Of a stretch of DNA of 64,000 nucleotides, positions 26,401 to 38,984 are shown in pieces. How positions within the stretch are numbered: position 1 is the first letter of the stretch; the number at the start of each line of letters is the position of its first letter. The DNA comes from Anisakis pegreffii. Taxonomy: Eukaryota > Nematoda > Chromadorea > Rhabditida > Anisakidae. Made by a program: the position numbers and the translations under genes. The DNA is taken from contig JAPYMA010000989.1 in assembly GCA_035041965.1 (NCBI GenBank), positions 1 through 64,000 on the forward strand, written 5' to 3'. The notes under the pieces were generated by a model that saw nothing but the letters and a program-made list of their open reading frames with translations, was not told the DNA's origin and made no database searches.

Positions 26401-29400
26401 ATGTTGTTGACGTATGTCATACATCGGTTTGTTTGTCGAAGTGTGCATGTATTATGTTCATGATATGATCTATACTTCAATTTTATATCAGTAATAAGAT
26501 TTGATTTATTTGTTCATTATATAATATCATTCATATTCATTCCTTCGACTTATCACACACTCTTTCAAAATCGTCCTCCATTATGAACATCTATTATATC
26601 TCATTTCAATTATCCATACATCAAATTCTGAACATAGACCTATCCTTTCCTAATCTCTTTTTTTGCGCTGATGACAATGAATGCCTTGCTGATAAAAATT
26701 CAGAATAACATAGCACAGATTAAATTGCACTGCTTGAAATAACTTCAGAAGGCATTAAGATTGATGAGCAAGTAATGAAAATGAAAAATATCGACAAAAT
26801 GTAACCATAAGAAGAAAATCCGCTCAAAAGTGCTTAGCATCTATGAAAGATAAGAAAATATGGTGACAGTCATAAGACTAAGCAAGCGCAAGCATCTGTG
26901 ATGGTTTAATATGAAGTGCTTAAGACGATTGATTCATTAATCTTAAACAAGTAAACCGCACATGGTAGCTGGATGTGTATATATTGGGTATCACCTAACA
27001 ATCTTTGGAAGCGATTAACTTACAAATTGATCGTTTCATTCTTCTGCATCTACCAGGTATAACTGTAATCTGGCTTCATTGCAGCATACGTTGAATCCTA
27101 TCAGTCATTATACTCTGTTTTATTTCACATAATCGTTCAATTTTGTATCTTTACTCATTTATTGTAATGATCGTTTGATCTCGATAATATGCACTGTTCA
27201 CGTTTGAATGTATGCACCCTAATGGATATTATGATCAATTACAAACGTATGTGTGATTGGAGCATGATTATGAAGTGATCAATATGGATCGCAGTGATGA
27301 TCGGACAACATTATGAATGTCATATATATATCTTACCTAACAACAATAAGGGCGGAATGATCTATGAAGGCACATCTAAACGATTCTACAGTAGATAATA
27401 TATCATACATCAATCTGATATACATAAATACAAACAACACTCATTACAATCAATCCAACCATCCGTCGTCCGTGTCAATCATCATTCATTTATCCACTCA
27501 AACTCTTATTCGCAATTGCGCAAAACTCACTTCTTATGCAAATTTCCCATCGCCGACATCAATCATCATCCATTCTTCCATATTCGCTGAACTTAATCTC
27601 CTCTCAAAACATGTCATTTCTTTGTACGTCATCTTATATCATTCAAACTCTTTTAAACCACTCGTTACAAACTATTCACCTTTCATTGTACAACAAATGT
27701 TCGCCAAAAAATCTATTCATTCTGGTCAGCTTTCATCAAATTGCATTAATTTTCGAGCACTGATATTGCTAAACGAGTTATCACGCGAGTAGATTTATTA
27801 CTACTTACTATGGCACTCGAGTAGCATCACAGCTGAACCTTTTGACCTGTGGAGCAAAACATTCAAGCAAATTACACAAAACAAAATAGGCTAAACAACG
27901 AAAATTACCCCTTCTTTGAACAGTTTGAACCAAGCAATATAGCAAAATCTCTTCGATTATAATTTCATTACTATTCTTTCATGAGTTTGTCACTTTTTGC
28001 CAGACTAACGATCAGATAAGGATAGGGAACATCCTGCGATGTTAACGTTCAGTTTTGCTCGAAAACAGCATATCTTCTTCTGGATGACATATCTAGAAAT
28101 GAGCATAGAATACGCTACTATAGGAATTCGCTTACAGCATTTAATTTAACCCATAAACACGTAACTTCTGCCTACAAGCTTATTCTACATCATTACTCGC
28201 ATTGATCAAATGATCTGTTGATTATTTTCATAATTGAGAGCATTAAAAATCATCGCTTGATGACACAATCCTTAATTTTAAATGATTTCAATAAGGTTTC
28301 TCGAGATCCCTTATGAATTATCGTAACAGTTCACAATTTCCTTATAAATGATTCATTCCCTCTTGATGCTATATGCTTCTCTGATTCAACTGAATGCCGA
28401 ATAAAAATTAAATTTAAGCAATCGTGAATGTCCGATTGATCACTAACCAACTCTTGTGGAAAGTGTTTTCGAACTTTTCATATTAAAATCTTTAGCCAAG
28501 AGCTGATCTAAAAATTAATCGTCCGCAGAACTGTTTTTGTAAGTGCTAATTTTGAGAACTCATTGTTCCATTTATTGATGACATCTTCTCATTACTGTTT
28601 TATGGAATCGCCAACAAACAACATTACACAAACTATCCCAGTGATTTTATCCCGAATGAATGGATATAGAAATCGGTTCATTTTCGGTTATCAAAGAATG
28701 ATTCTTCAAATTCGACAATCTTAGCTTGCTGTTGTGTTGATGATGCACACAGATGACGACTGTTAAAATATCAATAAAAATTGATTATATTATCATCACT
28801 CACTAACAAACTTCATCCATAAACATTAAAATGCAATATTTATGTGCATTCATAACGTCATTAACAACCTATTGAAATGTGATATTATATTTGACTGTAT
28901 CAAATAATGCTATTATAAAGCGAATGCTATTATATGGAATCTTGGCTTTTGAAAAAAACCTCTCAAATTTATGTGATTATTTGATATGCATATTATTTGT
29001 TGTAATTTCGAAGAAACTGATAACTTGCTGAAACAATCGTCAGTTGACTTGGAGTACAGTTGTTTCCCTATATCAATCGCATATCATGGATTCAAAAAAT
29101 TTTCGTGAACAAAACGAAAACAAAGAATCGATTAAGCACACTAGATGAATTTGTGCGCATTTCAAAGAGACAATGACAGCAGTGAATTGATGTATTTATA
29201 TCATATATTGTCCATCCGTTCGCTTGTCTTTTGGTTCGTTCGGTTTACATCTGGCACTTTCACTTGTTGAACTTGAAACTAACGTGTTGTCGCTATGCTA
29301 GAAAAAAATAACAAATTGAAGCTGCCGACGACTCGTAGAGCAATTTTTCAGGAACCGCTTGATGAATTGTTCCATTTGTCGGCTTACACAGCTCAATATT

Positions 29401-30300
29401 TTCGCCCCTCACAGGGTGACGCCGTTTATCATTTTCTTTTCGAAATCTCGTTTGAAAAATGAACAGCTCTCAATCAAACGCCGACTCAAATCAATCATAC
29501 CAACTGCTTTTCCTGCCCCGTGTTTGTTTCGAGCCTGATAACAAATGAGATTTTTACTTTTTACTTTTTCCGTTCATTCCTCGATTCATCTAACGCTTTC
29601 CTGTATTCGCATAATTTCCCTTCGTTAATGACCACAGAATTCAATGCATTTTAGAGATCGCTGCATGTGCCTAGTTGATTGTCAAAAGATGCTACAATAA
29701 ACATAAACAGTCTGCAAAACCAGATCAAAATTTGAACAACAATCACCTCAAAATCGTGTCGAACGTTTGTTTCCAAAATAAACATTCCTGTCAAACAAAT
29801 GCTATAACTGTCATCGAAACTACACATCAAACATAATAACGCACCTGCGCATCACCAAATTGCATTTGTTTCTTCTTTACTCGCATCAAGAATAACAACA
29901 CAGACTGCTTGTCATGTTAGCGTGCCCTTCCTTTAGTTGTTACCATTATTAATGCACTTGAATCGATTCGATTACTCGTTGATTTTGTTATTTATGCATT
30001 TAAATGCGAGCAACATTCATTTATCCGCTTATCATTTGAAACGGACTGCGTGATCAAATGCGATCTAATGAAGTTGGAAAGATGTTCACAGATTCAGATA
30101 AGTGATAAGCGAGTAGATGAAATACGATTGCACGTTCGATCATCGCATAATAGGAATAATAAAATTAACTTCCGTTATAATGAAAGCAATTAATAATTTG
30201 CCGATGATACGACAATCAATAAACAAAGCAGTGTTCATCATTCACTTGTGTTGTGGTGCGAAATGCTTATTTAAGGCATATTCTTTCCACTTTTCTCCTA
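20454..30300. other. Gene-free stretch upstream of tlp-1
   Basis: About 9.8 kb of AT-rich sequence in which no exon, RNA gene or transposon could be supported. The open frames present are short, lack recognisable motifs and often overlap on both strands. It contains an ATT-type simple repeat (24070-24196) and a CA-rich run near 25280. Being next to a developmental transcription factor, it is a plausible place for distant enhancers, which is inference only. Confidence 0.6.
24070..24196 (+). repeat. ATT/TTA low-complexity tract
   Basis: About 130 bp made almost only of ATT and TTA triplets with a few interruptions. The isoleucine-, leucine- and tyrosine-rich frame that crosses it (23957-24343) is a by-product of this composition. 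Confidence 0.85.
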
Positions 30301-30319
30301 GCCGACAGATCATAAATCC

Positions 30320-30691
30320 TCTCATCGATGTTACCGATCGACGTCTCTTCGGCTCGTTAATTTTGCCTGCTGCTTTTCGATTGGCGCCCTGTCAATCTGT
30401 TGGGTGGAGCGAACAACCCCAAGTACCGCCCCGAACTTCTGGGCGGCATAACTCTTTGATGTTTGACGTGTTGTTTAGGGTCCGCCTTTATCTCGTTCTC
30501 AGTTCTCTTCACTAAGAGGTGCCTGAGCGGTCGCTCAACGTTTTACGCGTAATCGACTGATTGGTTTTTCACGAAATTATATTAATCTTTCTCTTCTGGG
30601 AGTGCTTTATTCATCATCTTCTCAAATCAACATCAAATCGGCATATTTGCACTTAAACTGTCATTTGTTTTTTATTGCGCTCACTCACTCG
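30320..30691 (+). promoter_or_regulatory. Likely promoter and 5' leader of tlp-1
   Basis: The part from 30320 to 30540 is clearly richer in G and C than its surroundings. It holds two GC boxes facing each other, CCGCCC at 30426-30431 and GGGCGG at 30441-30446, as used by Sp/KLF factors. About 30 bp upstream is a dyad GATTG (30379-30383) ... CAATC (30393-30397) that includes an inverted CCAAT core and a TGTCAATC word of the type bound by TALE homeodomain proteins. The block ends about 150 bp before the tlp-1 start codon. Assignment rests on position and composition only. Confidence 0.4.
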
Positions 30692-32842
30692 ATGGTTTCT
30701 ACACATTCGCAATACATCTCTGATTTCAACTCACCTGTTCTTGCTACGGTAAGTGCTGATTTCAATTGTATTTTCTTTTACAGTATATGTTCACCTGGTT
30801 TGATTTGAATTTATTTGTTGCGTTCGTTTATCATGTTTGCCTAACTCTATGCATGATGAATTTTTGAGTTTTGAACTGCACAAAGCGGCTCTTTGATTAA
30901 TTGTATAATTCAACCGAGTCTATATGAATTTATTCACTCATAATCGCGCAAATAAGCAAAAAAAATCACGCACGACAGTGCAATAGCTACATGCGATTGG
31001 ATTGTCTTCTGCAGTAGAGCATCTTTAAGATGAAATCGATCATGAGACGAGGCAGGAACCGTATCCCCCATTCATCTTATCTGTATAATTCCATTGCCTG
31101 TATTTCTTGCGTAAGCTTACATAAGAGGATCATCATGTTTTTTTCAGCTGTGCTACATTCATGTTTACATCCGATTAGTCTGTTCATGTCATTGTACTGA
31201 TGCAACTCGATTGCACATTATCATTATTCTGCAAACGATCCCAATTTGTTGTTGCTGTTATATCGAATAATAGATCTATGAGATAAGGTCTATGAAGTCA
31301 TTAATGAGATTGAAATCCATGAATTTAGACACTATTTGCTGTCGTGTTCAATACCTTCTGCTTACTTGTGTGAATATGGGTCTTGTCATTATTTCATTAA
31401 AGTCTTTCTCAATATTGTGAATCTTTTTAGGTTGATGCTGGCAAGTCACCTTTAGCAATGTTGGCAAAGACATGTGAGACTATTGGCTTACCGGATACAC
31501 CAAATAGAAAATCGAATAAGGATGAAAAGTCGAAAGATAATCACAGTCCAAACAGCTCGTCAAATGAATCAAAGAAAGACGAATTGAGTCCAGTTTCTAA
31601 AAAGAAGGAAGGTTCAAAAAGTCCAAGACATACGACGCATAGTCCTGCAGTTGGCAAGAATACGCCGATCAGTTCCGAGCCGTCGACAAGCAGTGCGTCG
31701 ATTTCCGCAAATCTGATGTTGAATAGCAGAAATTGCTTTCCGATGAGTTTTCCACCACTTGCAAGTGGATTCCCTCCGTTTCCCTATCCATCAATGATGC
31801 CTTCTTTCCCAACCATGCCAACTTTCCCGGCCACTTTCCCGACAGGAGCACCAACACCATTTCTGCGATGTCCTGATCCTCTTACTTGTAAAGGCTGTCC
31901 TGCAACCATGATGACACGTCCGTGCGTAACGCCAGGATGCACCAGTTGTACGTTGCATAATCCAACTGTCTCAGCCAACGATATGATGCTCGCCTTTACA
32001 CCATCGTTTTTCACCGCATATAATCCCCTTATGGGTGGAGTTATGCCACCAACTTCTAGGTTTGTTGAGTTATCATTAATCTGCTGGTTTTTTCCAGTTA
32101 TTCATGTTCCATTTCATTTTATTGAATATTTCTATTTGCCTATTGCTGTACTGTTCCCCGGTATAAAAATTCTGTGATTGATCACTGCAGCGCTCTTTAG
32201 ATTCATTTTCGTTCCGTGACAGCATGAAAAGTTTAACTGAGCTGTATTTTATGAATGTTGTGCTCCTCCAGTGAGCGGATTCCTGAAGGATTCATTTTCA
32301 GTTCGGCGGCTCAAATCGCCTATCAGAACCTTATGGCTGCAGCATCTGGCCAGACAACGAAGCATGTTTGTAATTGGGTGGAATCCCCGAATAGCATATG
32401 TGGAAAATCGTTTTCGTCTGCTGATGAGCTGGCCACACACATGAAGGTGAGTTCGGTTGTGATTGCGGTTTAGTATGATGTTCGCGAAAACATTTTAAAC
32501 TAAGCGCATTCACTTTTTGGATGTTTGCTGCTGAGAGTTGCAGTGTAATCAAATGAAGGTTTTCAGGTGGCTCATGCACCGTCAACGTCAATAGCAACGT
32601 CGAACACGAGCAGCAGTTCCGACTTGAAAGCAGCCTCTCCACGCGCAACTGCTGCGTCACTGATGAATCATGGTTCGTTGCGCTATCATCCGTACATGAA
32701 ACCGAACGGCTTGATGCCCAACGTAAGCATGCCAAGCCCGCTTAGTGTTCCGCCATTCCCCACCATGCCTGCTTTCCCGTCAGCCGCCGCATTACAGGCC
32801 ATGTATGCACAACGGCTCATGGCCACCATTCCTCACCCATAA
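30692..32842 (+). CDS. tlp-1: NET-family C2H2 zinc-finger transcription factor (TLP-1 / Elbow / NocA / ZNF503-703 type)
   Basis: Nuclear transcriptional regulator; family members act mostly as corepressors in patterning, and C. elegans tlp-1 controls cell fate and tail-tip morphogenesis. Four exons join in phase: 30692-30748, 31431-32059, 32272-32446 and 32567-32842 (TAA), giving 378 residues; every intron is GT-AG. The start gives a short first exon ending SPVLAT, which splices directly to VDAGKSPLAMLAKTCETIG (residues 20-38), the family's Sp-type motif. Then come a Ser/Lys-rich stretch (about 40-110), a Phe/Pro-rich stretch, a cysteine cluster (C166, C172, C175, C184, C189, C192) and one atypical zinc finger, C262-X9-C272-X12-H285-X4-H290. 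The last exon carries RYHPY and a Pro/Met/Ala-rich tail, as in relatives. The finger is split by the third intron after K287, so its last histidine is in exon 4. Family is very secure; the exact start is slightly less so. Confidence 0.95.
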
Positions 32843-33695
32843 CAGTCACTGATCTAATTTCTTCATTCATCTACTTCTATGCGGGTAATTTGCGTGGTAT
32901 TGAGCTCCCATTTTGTTAACGGTGTTAAGAGTCTATTATTGTCATAAGTATTATTATTTAAATATAATTATCATTATTTATTATTATTGTTATCATTTTT
33001 ATAATGAAAATATTAATATTATTATTGTTATTGCCAATGAAATTGTTTCATTTATTAGTATTGTTATTCACGTAATATTAGCATGATTTGCTCATTCTGC
33101 ACTGCTAAAATTGAGATATTTTTTATTTGTGATCGCAGCGCAAATTCCATTTTTACTTAAAATTAGTTGCTTCACTAACTCGGAACTTCATGTGCCAAAT
33201 ATATTCTTTACATCGTTGCTATTTTTCGATTTTGGCTGTGTGATAACTTAACAATTCGTCACTTTGATTTTGCTGCTTTGAATATTTGTTAAGAAATGGA
33301 AAGGACAGTTTTACATTCATGCTTAGCGGTTTACAAATTGTGTCATTCTTTTTGATTCAAAAATGGCACATATCACACAAAAAGGTTCCAATCTAAACAT
33401 CAAATACCTATGGTTTTTGCTTTTCAAATTTCGAGTTTTATTGCTGTTGTGAAAGTTTTTCCCATTGAAAAGCACTTAAATCTTCAAACTTCTGCAGATG
33501 ACGATTTGGTAAAGAGACACACATACAGCTTTGTTGCTTTTTAAGTCTGCTCATTTGTGTTCCATTGATAATGTATATAAAATTGTTCCATAATTATGGT
33601 TCGAAATTGTTAATTTCCATAATTTGTTTTTTCAATTGCTGCATAGCAGTAATAATAATATGTATTAAATCAAGCTATATATGTTGAGAAATAAA
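32843..33695 (+). other. Probable 3' UTR of tlp-1
   Basis: AT-rich sequence after the TAA codon. It contains an ATT-rich run at 32935-33031, and the first good AATAAA signal seen is at 33690-33695. The ATTTA-like words in the run could affect message stability. The true end of the transcript is not shown by the sequence. Confidence 0.35.
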
Positions 33696-36600
33696 TAACT
33701 AATTCATGTTCTTGTTTGAAGCAACAACTTTCTTAAAAATTATATTCTTTTTCTTGGGGTTAATGACGAGACGAACTGTTTTTAGAATGATTTCGTTTGC
33801 TTGAAAATTGTCTGTGTCAATTGTCCAACTTTATAACTTTTTTTTCGCAAATTTCACATCCACCCATAGCACTGTAAATGATTAGCCTGAAATATCTCGT
33901 TTGGGTAAGCCAGCTCAAGAATTTTATTGCTTCTTATGCATTATGCTATAAATGCCTCCTGTGAGCAGCAAATGTGATGACGTTCGGATATTCAAAGTTC
34001 TACATTTCGAACATTCCCCATGCAACAAATTCATTCAGTTACTCTTAGCGTCCTATCCAGAATCAAAGAAACGTTGGAGATCTTTCCGTGTGACACATAA
34101 TAATGATGAAAAGATGAAAATAATTCTGACATGGAGGAAGCTTCATAAATAGTTTTGCCTAATTCCTTTCTCATTTGTTTCGTACATCATTTATTTGGTC
34201 ATTCATTTTCGCACTTTTCGTGGTAAAAAATTTCATGTGAAAAATACGTTTTAGTATGGTTATATCATGTTTAGTGAGTGGTTGAAACAGTGGCCAAGAA
34301 ATTGATTGATAGATAACAATCGTTTTGGGGTAAATCAGGCTATTCGTTGTCCAGTTGGTGATGTCTTGGATTTTTGCTTAGTTTCAATTGTTGCAAAACA
34401 ACAGGTTATTGGAGCTCTAAAAAAACGAAGTGTAACATGAATTGCATGTTTCAAATGATAAGTTCTGCAAATTTTAAAATTGTATTGTCGGATGTTTTAA
34501 GAACGGTTTGCAGTCTGCTGTGAATATGTGAAGAGGAGTTAATGAGAAATTGGTGAAGGAAATGAAAAGGAATATTTTTGGTGATCGTTTCCACATAAAA
34601 TTGTTAGTTTGCGTAATGGATTAACAAGCAGCAGAGATGGTTGTTTCAAACAGAAACGTTTTGATGAATCACGTCGCATCGTGGCTCGACTCGGCGCTAT
34701 ACTGATCGATCAATCACTTCTTTAGGAGGTGATTTCTTGTACAGAGAAAATCTTCGTCGATTCATCAATTTTTGGGCGCATATCAATCATTGCCGACGCG
34801 GATGCCTGTGCTGCTGATCGCATATACACCAAGACGTTCTTCAGCAAACTTTTTTGTTCATTCGACACTGTTTGATTGATGCGTACATTCAGTGACACTA
34901 TCCGGATGCGCGACGCGCTTTCAATCTCGATGCTTTCAATCCTCCTACAAATACCATCCAACCCCTTACCCCATTCTTCATTTCACATCCAATCTTACTC
35001 ATTTATCATTCGTACTATCTTACAGTTGTTCACTTCATTCAAATGATCTTTTACCATCATTCATTACTTTTAACCAAATTCAATGATTACTCTTCTTCGT
35101 TTACCGCTCTTCCACATCCACTCCATATGCTACATACTCCTCTTTTATTTCTTCTCAAGCATATAATTAGAAAGACTTACTTACCACTCTAATAACATGT
35201 CCACTTTTTGACCTGTCGGTATTCTCAGTTTCGCATTGTTCATGCTCACAGAGAATAGAGAAAAAGAAACTTTTGGTAATATTCTAACCTTATAATCCAA
35301 TCCACTCAAGCAGTCATCTTGTAACTAAGCAATACGTCCAGTCTCTATTATGCTGCCACAAACATCCATGCAATCACCTATTACTCGCCTCATTTCAGTT
35401 GTCTAACCGGCAGTGTTTACAGTCAGTGATATGCAAAACACAAGCAAGAAGGTTTTCTCTCATGTATCATTTTATAACAATGCATCTATCGGACAGACGC
35501 ATTCACAAACTGCTTCCTTTAATGATATATGGTAGGTCGATCATTAATCACGAACACTTGTCAGGGTTTGGTGGCTCAGCTGTTGCATCTTAATGAAAAG
35601 AAGTGAACGAACTTCTTCAGAAGTAGACCACTGCATATGTAAAGCAGGTTTCTTTGAAATCGACAATGATATATGAATTCAGTATTAACATGTCTTCCTT
35701 TGATGTATGTGGACAATTTTGTAATGATTAGTTTATGAATATTCACAATTAGTTCACTCGCAAACTTTCACATATAGTCTGCTAACGATTTCCATAGCTT
35801 TACGAAACAATACCAACTCTGTGTTGTTAGGGCAATCTATTGTTATGTCTTATCATCATCCGCATCATAAATTTGAAAGTGAAATGCCATAGAACTTTTC
35901 GGTCTCTTAAAAATTGGCGAACGAGAAAATTCGGAAACATGGAATTTTAAACTAGTATAAACTAGCATAGTTAGTTCTGAGATACACATTCAAAATATGT
36001 ATACAAACGTTGTAAGTGGAGATAGACACCATCAGATTGGGTGAATGCAGGGAGCGCAGGAATGATTAATCGCTTTATGTGGGTAATTTAATGATATAAT
36101 TGCATTTATAATGTATTCTTACGACGATGAATAGAATATTGATAATGATATGGATGGAAACTTGTGAAGATCATGAGACTTTAGATAATAAAATTTACAA
36201 CAGTTCATTGAATCGAGTGTTTATTCATTTGTAAGGACAATTAACCGTTGTAAATTGCATTTTGGAAGCTGATTATTAAAACAAAAATATCGTTAGCAAA
36301 ATAGCGACTTTGTGGGTCGAAAAACGACTGAACATGATCATAGTAGTGATAAGGAGAGCATTCAAGTTGAATCGTTTTCATATAAGTAAACGCAAATTCT
36401 CTTGCATTTGCAACATCAGTATGTGTGTGATGTGGGTTTGTGCATTAGAAACATCATCGATCAAACTTTAACACATCTTCATTAATCTTACATCAGTCAG
36501 TCACAGTAATCAATGAGTGCAAACTGTCAGATAGAGTGGTCGACAAAGAAACCAGCCATAGAGCGAATGATGAGAAACATTGATGGTTATCCTCTGATAT

Positions 36601-38950
36601 GATTTCAATTCGATGAATTGTTTGCCCATTCGATAACGATGGCCTCTTGTTATTGAGAAGCTTTCTCGATTCATCAGTTTTTCGGTTTCTTTTCCATATC
36701 GAATTTTAGGAAATATACTTAAAGTGATTGAGAATTAATTTAATCCTGGTAATATTCATACAACCTATGAATATTTGACAGCATCGTTCAATAAACACAG
36801 AATCCGTGTTGATGACAACGTCTTGTTTCGTTCACTTGAACGATACACTGACACTATACTTTGCCTTTACTACAATGCATTTGATGTTTCTATAGAAAAT
36901 GAATTGACTCCCATTTCAATACCAGAGCAAAGCCATATTAAATAAGAATGTGGTTGAGTGTAAAATTAGCGCTTGATCTCTACGACCTGGCCAGTGATGC
37001 ATTATTCTGATGTCCCACGAAACAGCCTCAGACTGAAACATGGGAAATTTCGTTAACTTTGATTTACTCATGAAATTAGACAATTGAAATTTGAACAACG
37101 AGTTGACTTTTGTAATTTTAATGATTAAGTAGATCCTGATAGGTTTAGGCCATTAAGTAGAAAGCCGATAGGATCTAGTTTATGTTTTCGACATTTCCAT
37201 TGAATTCCTTCGATCTTGCGATTAAATATGGGTTACAGAGTTTGTCATGCTTGAAAGATCTCTTTGTACAACAGGTTTGATAAAGCAAGAACGTATCATA
37301 ATCACTTTTTTCAATGAGCTTAATTGCTGTATGTGGTTGGATTATCCGGTTGGCAGGTCAACTGAGGTGATGGTTGCTTGCATCTTTGAAGTCTCTCATC
37401 ATTACTACTTCTCTGCTAATGCAATTCAATACTCAACGCAGTATTCGCAACTTTCTTACCGTACACAACGGCATAAATACTCGAGCAACTGCAAATATTC
37501 ATTCGATGTTATACACAATTATTATGTGTTGATTCGAGGAATATTTGTAATTGTTGAACGACAATTACACTTACTATATGCATTATGTGATCACGACTTA
37601 CTATGCAATTAGAAGAAGACGATTTTTTGTTGTTGATGATTTGAATGATTATTTTCGGTGGTTGTTATTTCACGATATCATTTCATCGATGCAGTGTTTC
37701 ATGTTTTTTGTTCGCTGCGTATATCTATAACATTGTTGCTCTTATTGCTCACTCTCACACGTGTCACGATGAATGCGCATCATCAATCACTTTGAGACAA
37801 TTACTGTATGTCTGTGATTGACAGGCAATGCGGCATTTTCAAACGAAATCTTCACCGATCACATGTAATCCATCATTCATTCCTGTCAACAAACACCCTT
37901 CTTCCCTTCTCTGACTGTCTGTAAATGCCGTCTCCTATGTCTTAACACAATCTTTTCACACTCCACTTGTATTATAACACTTATAGTTCTGCATCATTCC
38001 GCTCTCCAATACACATGAACTTGCAGTTTTTAGTTTGGTATTCAAACCAAAGGTGGCTACAAATACTATTAGGTGATATTGCAGTTGTAGCATCAGATCC
38101 TAGTCATAACAACAGACGTAGTGGTTAATAACATTATTCTATTTGCTAATAATGACAACAATCTGGTCTAATTTCAACAGAACGCGCATTCATCCGAAAT
38201 GATGAGCTCAACTCTCAGAGAATTGATGGATTTGATGATAAATCTCTGTGACAATTTAAAATGCCATCAAAAACGACTGAAAACATTAATGAATGTTTCA
38301 CAGAATTAGTTCAGTTTTTGTACGATTGTTTTATCAACTTTTAGATCCAGTTGCATGCACCAACTAATCAACTTATCTTCTGATAATAATCACATGCATC
38401 TGATATAAGATATTGATATGCTTACAAATGTTACAGCATGCGTTTTGTCACTTGAGTAGTTGATAATTCTGTGTCGTGTGTTTGATGGAAGCCTTTCATT
38501 TAAGCTCCAAACAATAAAACCAAGTGAGTTTTTGCAAATTTACAAAAAAGAAGTGCAGAAAAATGGTAGTGGTAGAGAATAAAGATGGATATTATTCCCT
38601 TCCCGAAACAAAACAGCTTTAGCGTGGTTTTAAGTGAGCCATTAGTAAGGTGATTGATGTTATCCTTCTCTAGAAAATAGCTCAACTCCATAGATCATTA
38701 GGAATAAAAGAAGAAAGACGACACCCATCATTATAACACAACAAATAAACGGATTGATGAGATGAGATGAGCTGAGTTGAGTTATATGATATGATATAGA
38801 TGAATGAGTGTATGAACCAGAGCAGCATCTATCTGCCACATTTATCTTCCACACATACAAACAATTCATCATTGGTGATTGAGCAACGCATCTGTGAGTA
38901 GCATCAGTAGTCTTTGAACATGTACAAAGAGAATAACAGAGACGATGAAT

Positions 38951-38984
38951 GCAATCGAATCGAATCGAACTGAATCGAATAATC
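38951..38984 (+). repeat. AATCG pentanucleotide microsatellite
   Basis: Short imperfect run of GAATC/AATCG units. Confidence 0.7.

Noticed and set aside
27364..27792. 142-codon frame
   Set aside because: Composition follows the local AT-rich CAT/ATC words; a second frame is open over the same bases and no motif is seen.
30505..30580. Possible tRNA (GGTGCCTGAGCGGTC start)
   Set aside because: Resembles an A box, but no B box or acceptor stem can be formed.
31458..32177. Uninterrupted 239-codon frame as the full tlp-1 protein
   Set aside because: The last 39 codons read into an intron. Splicing at 32059 in phase with 32272 restores the family's conserved order and the zinc finger.
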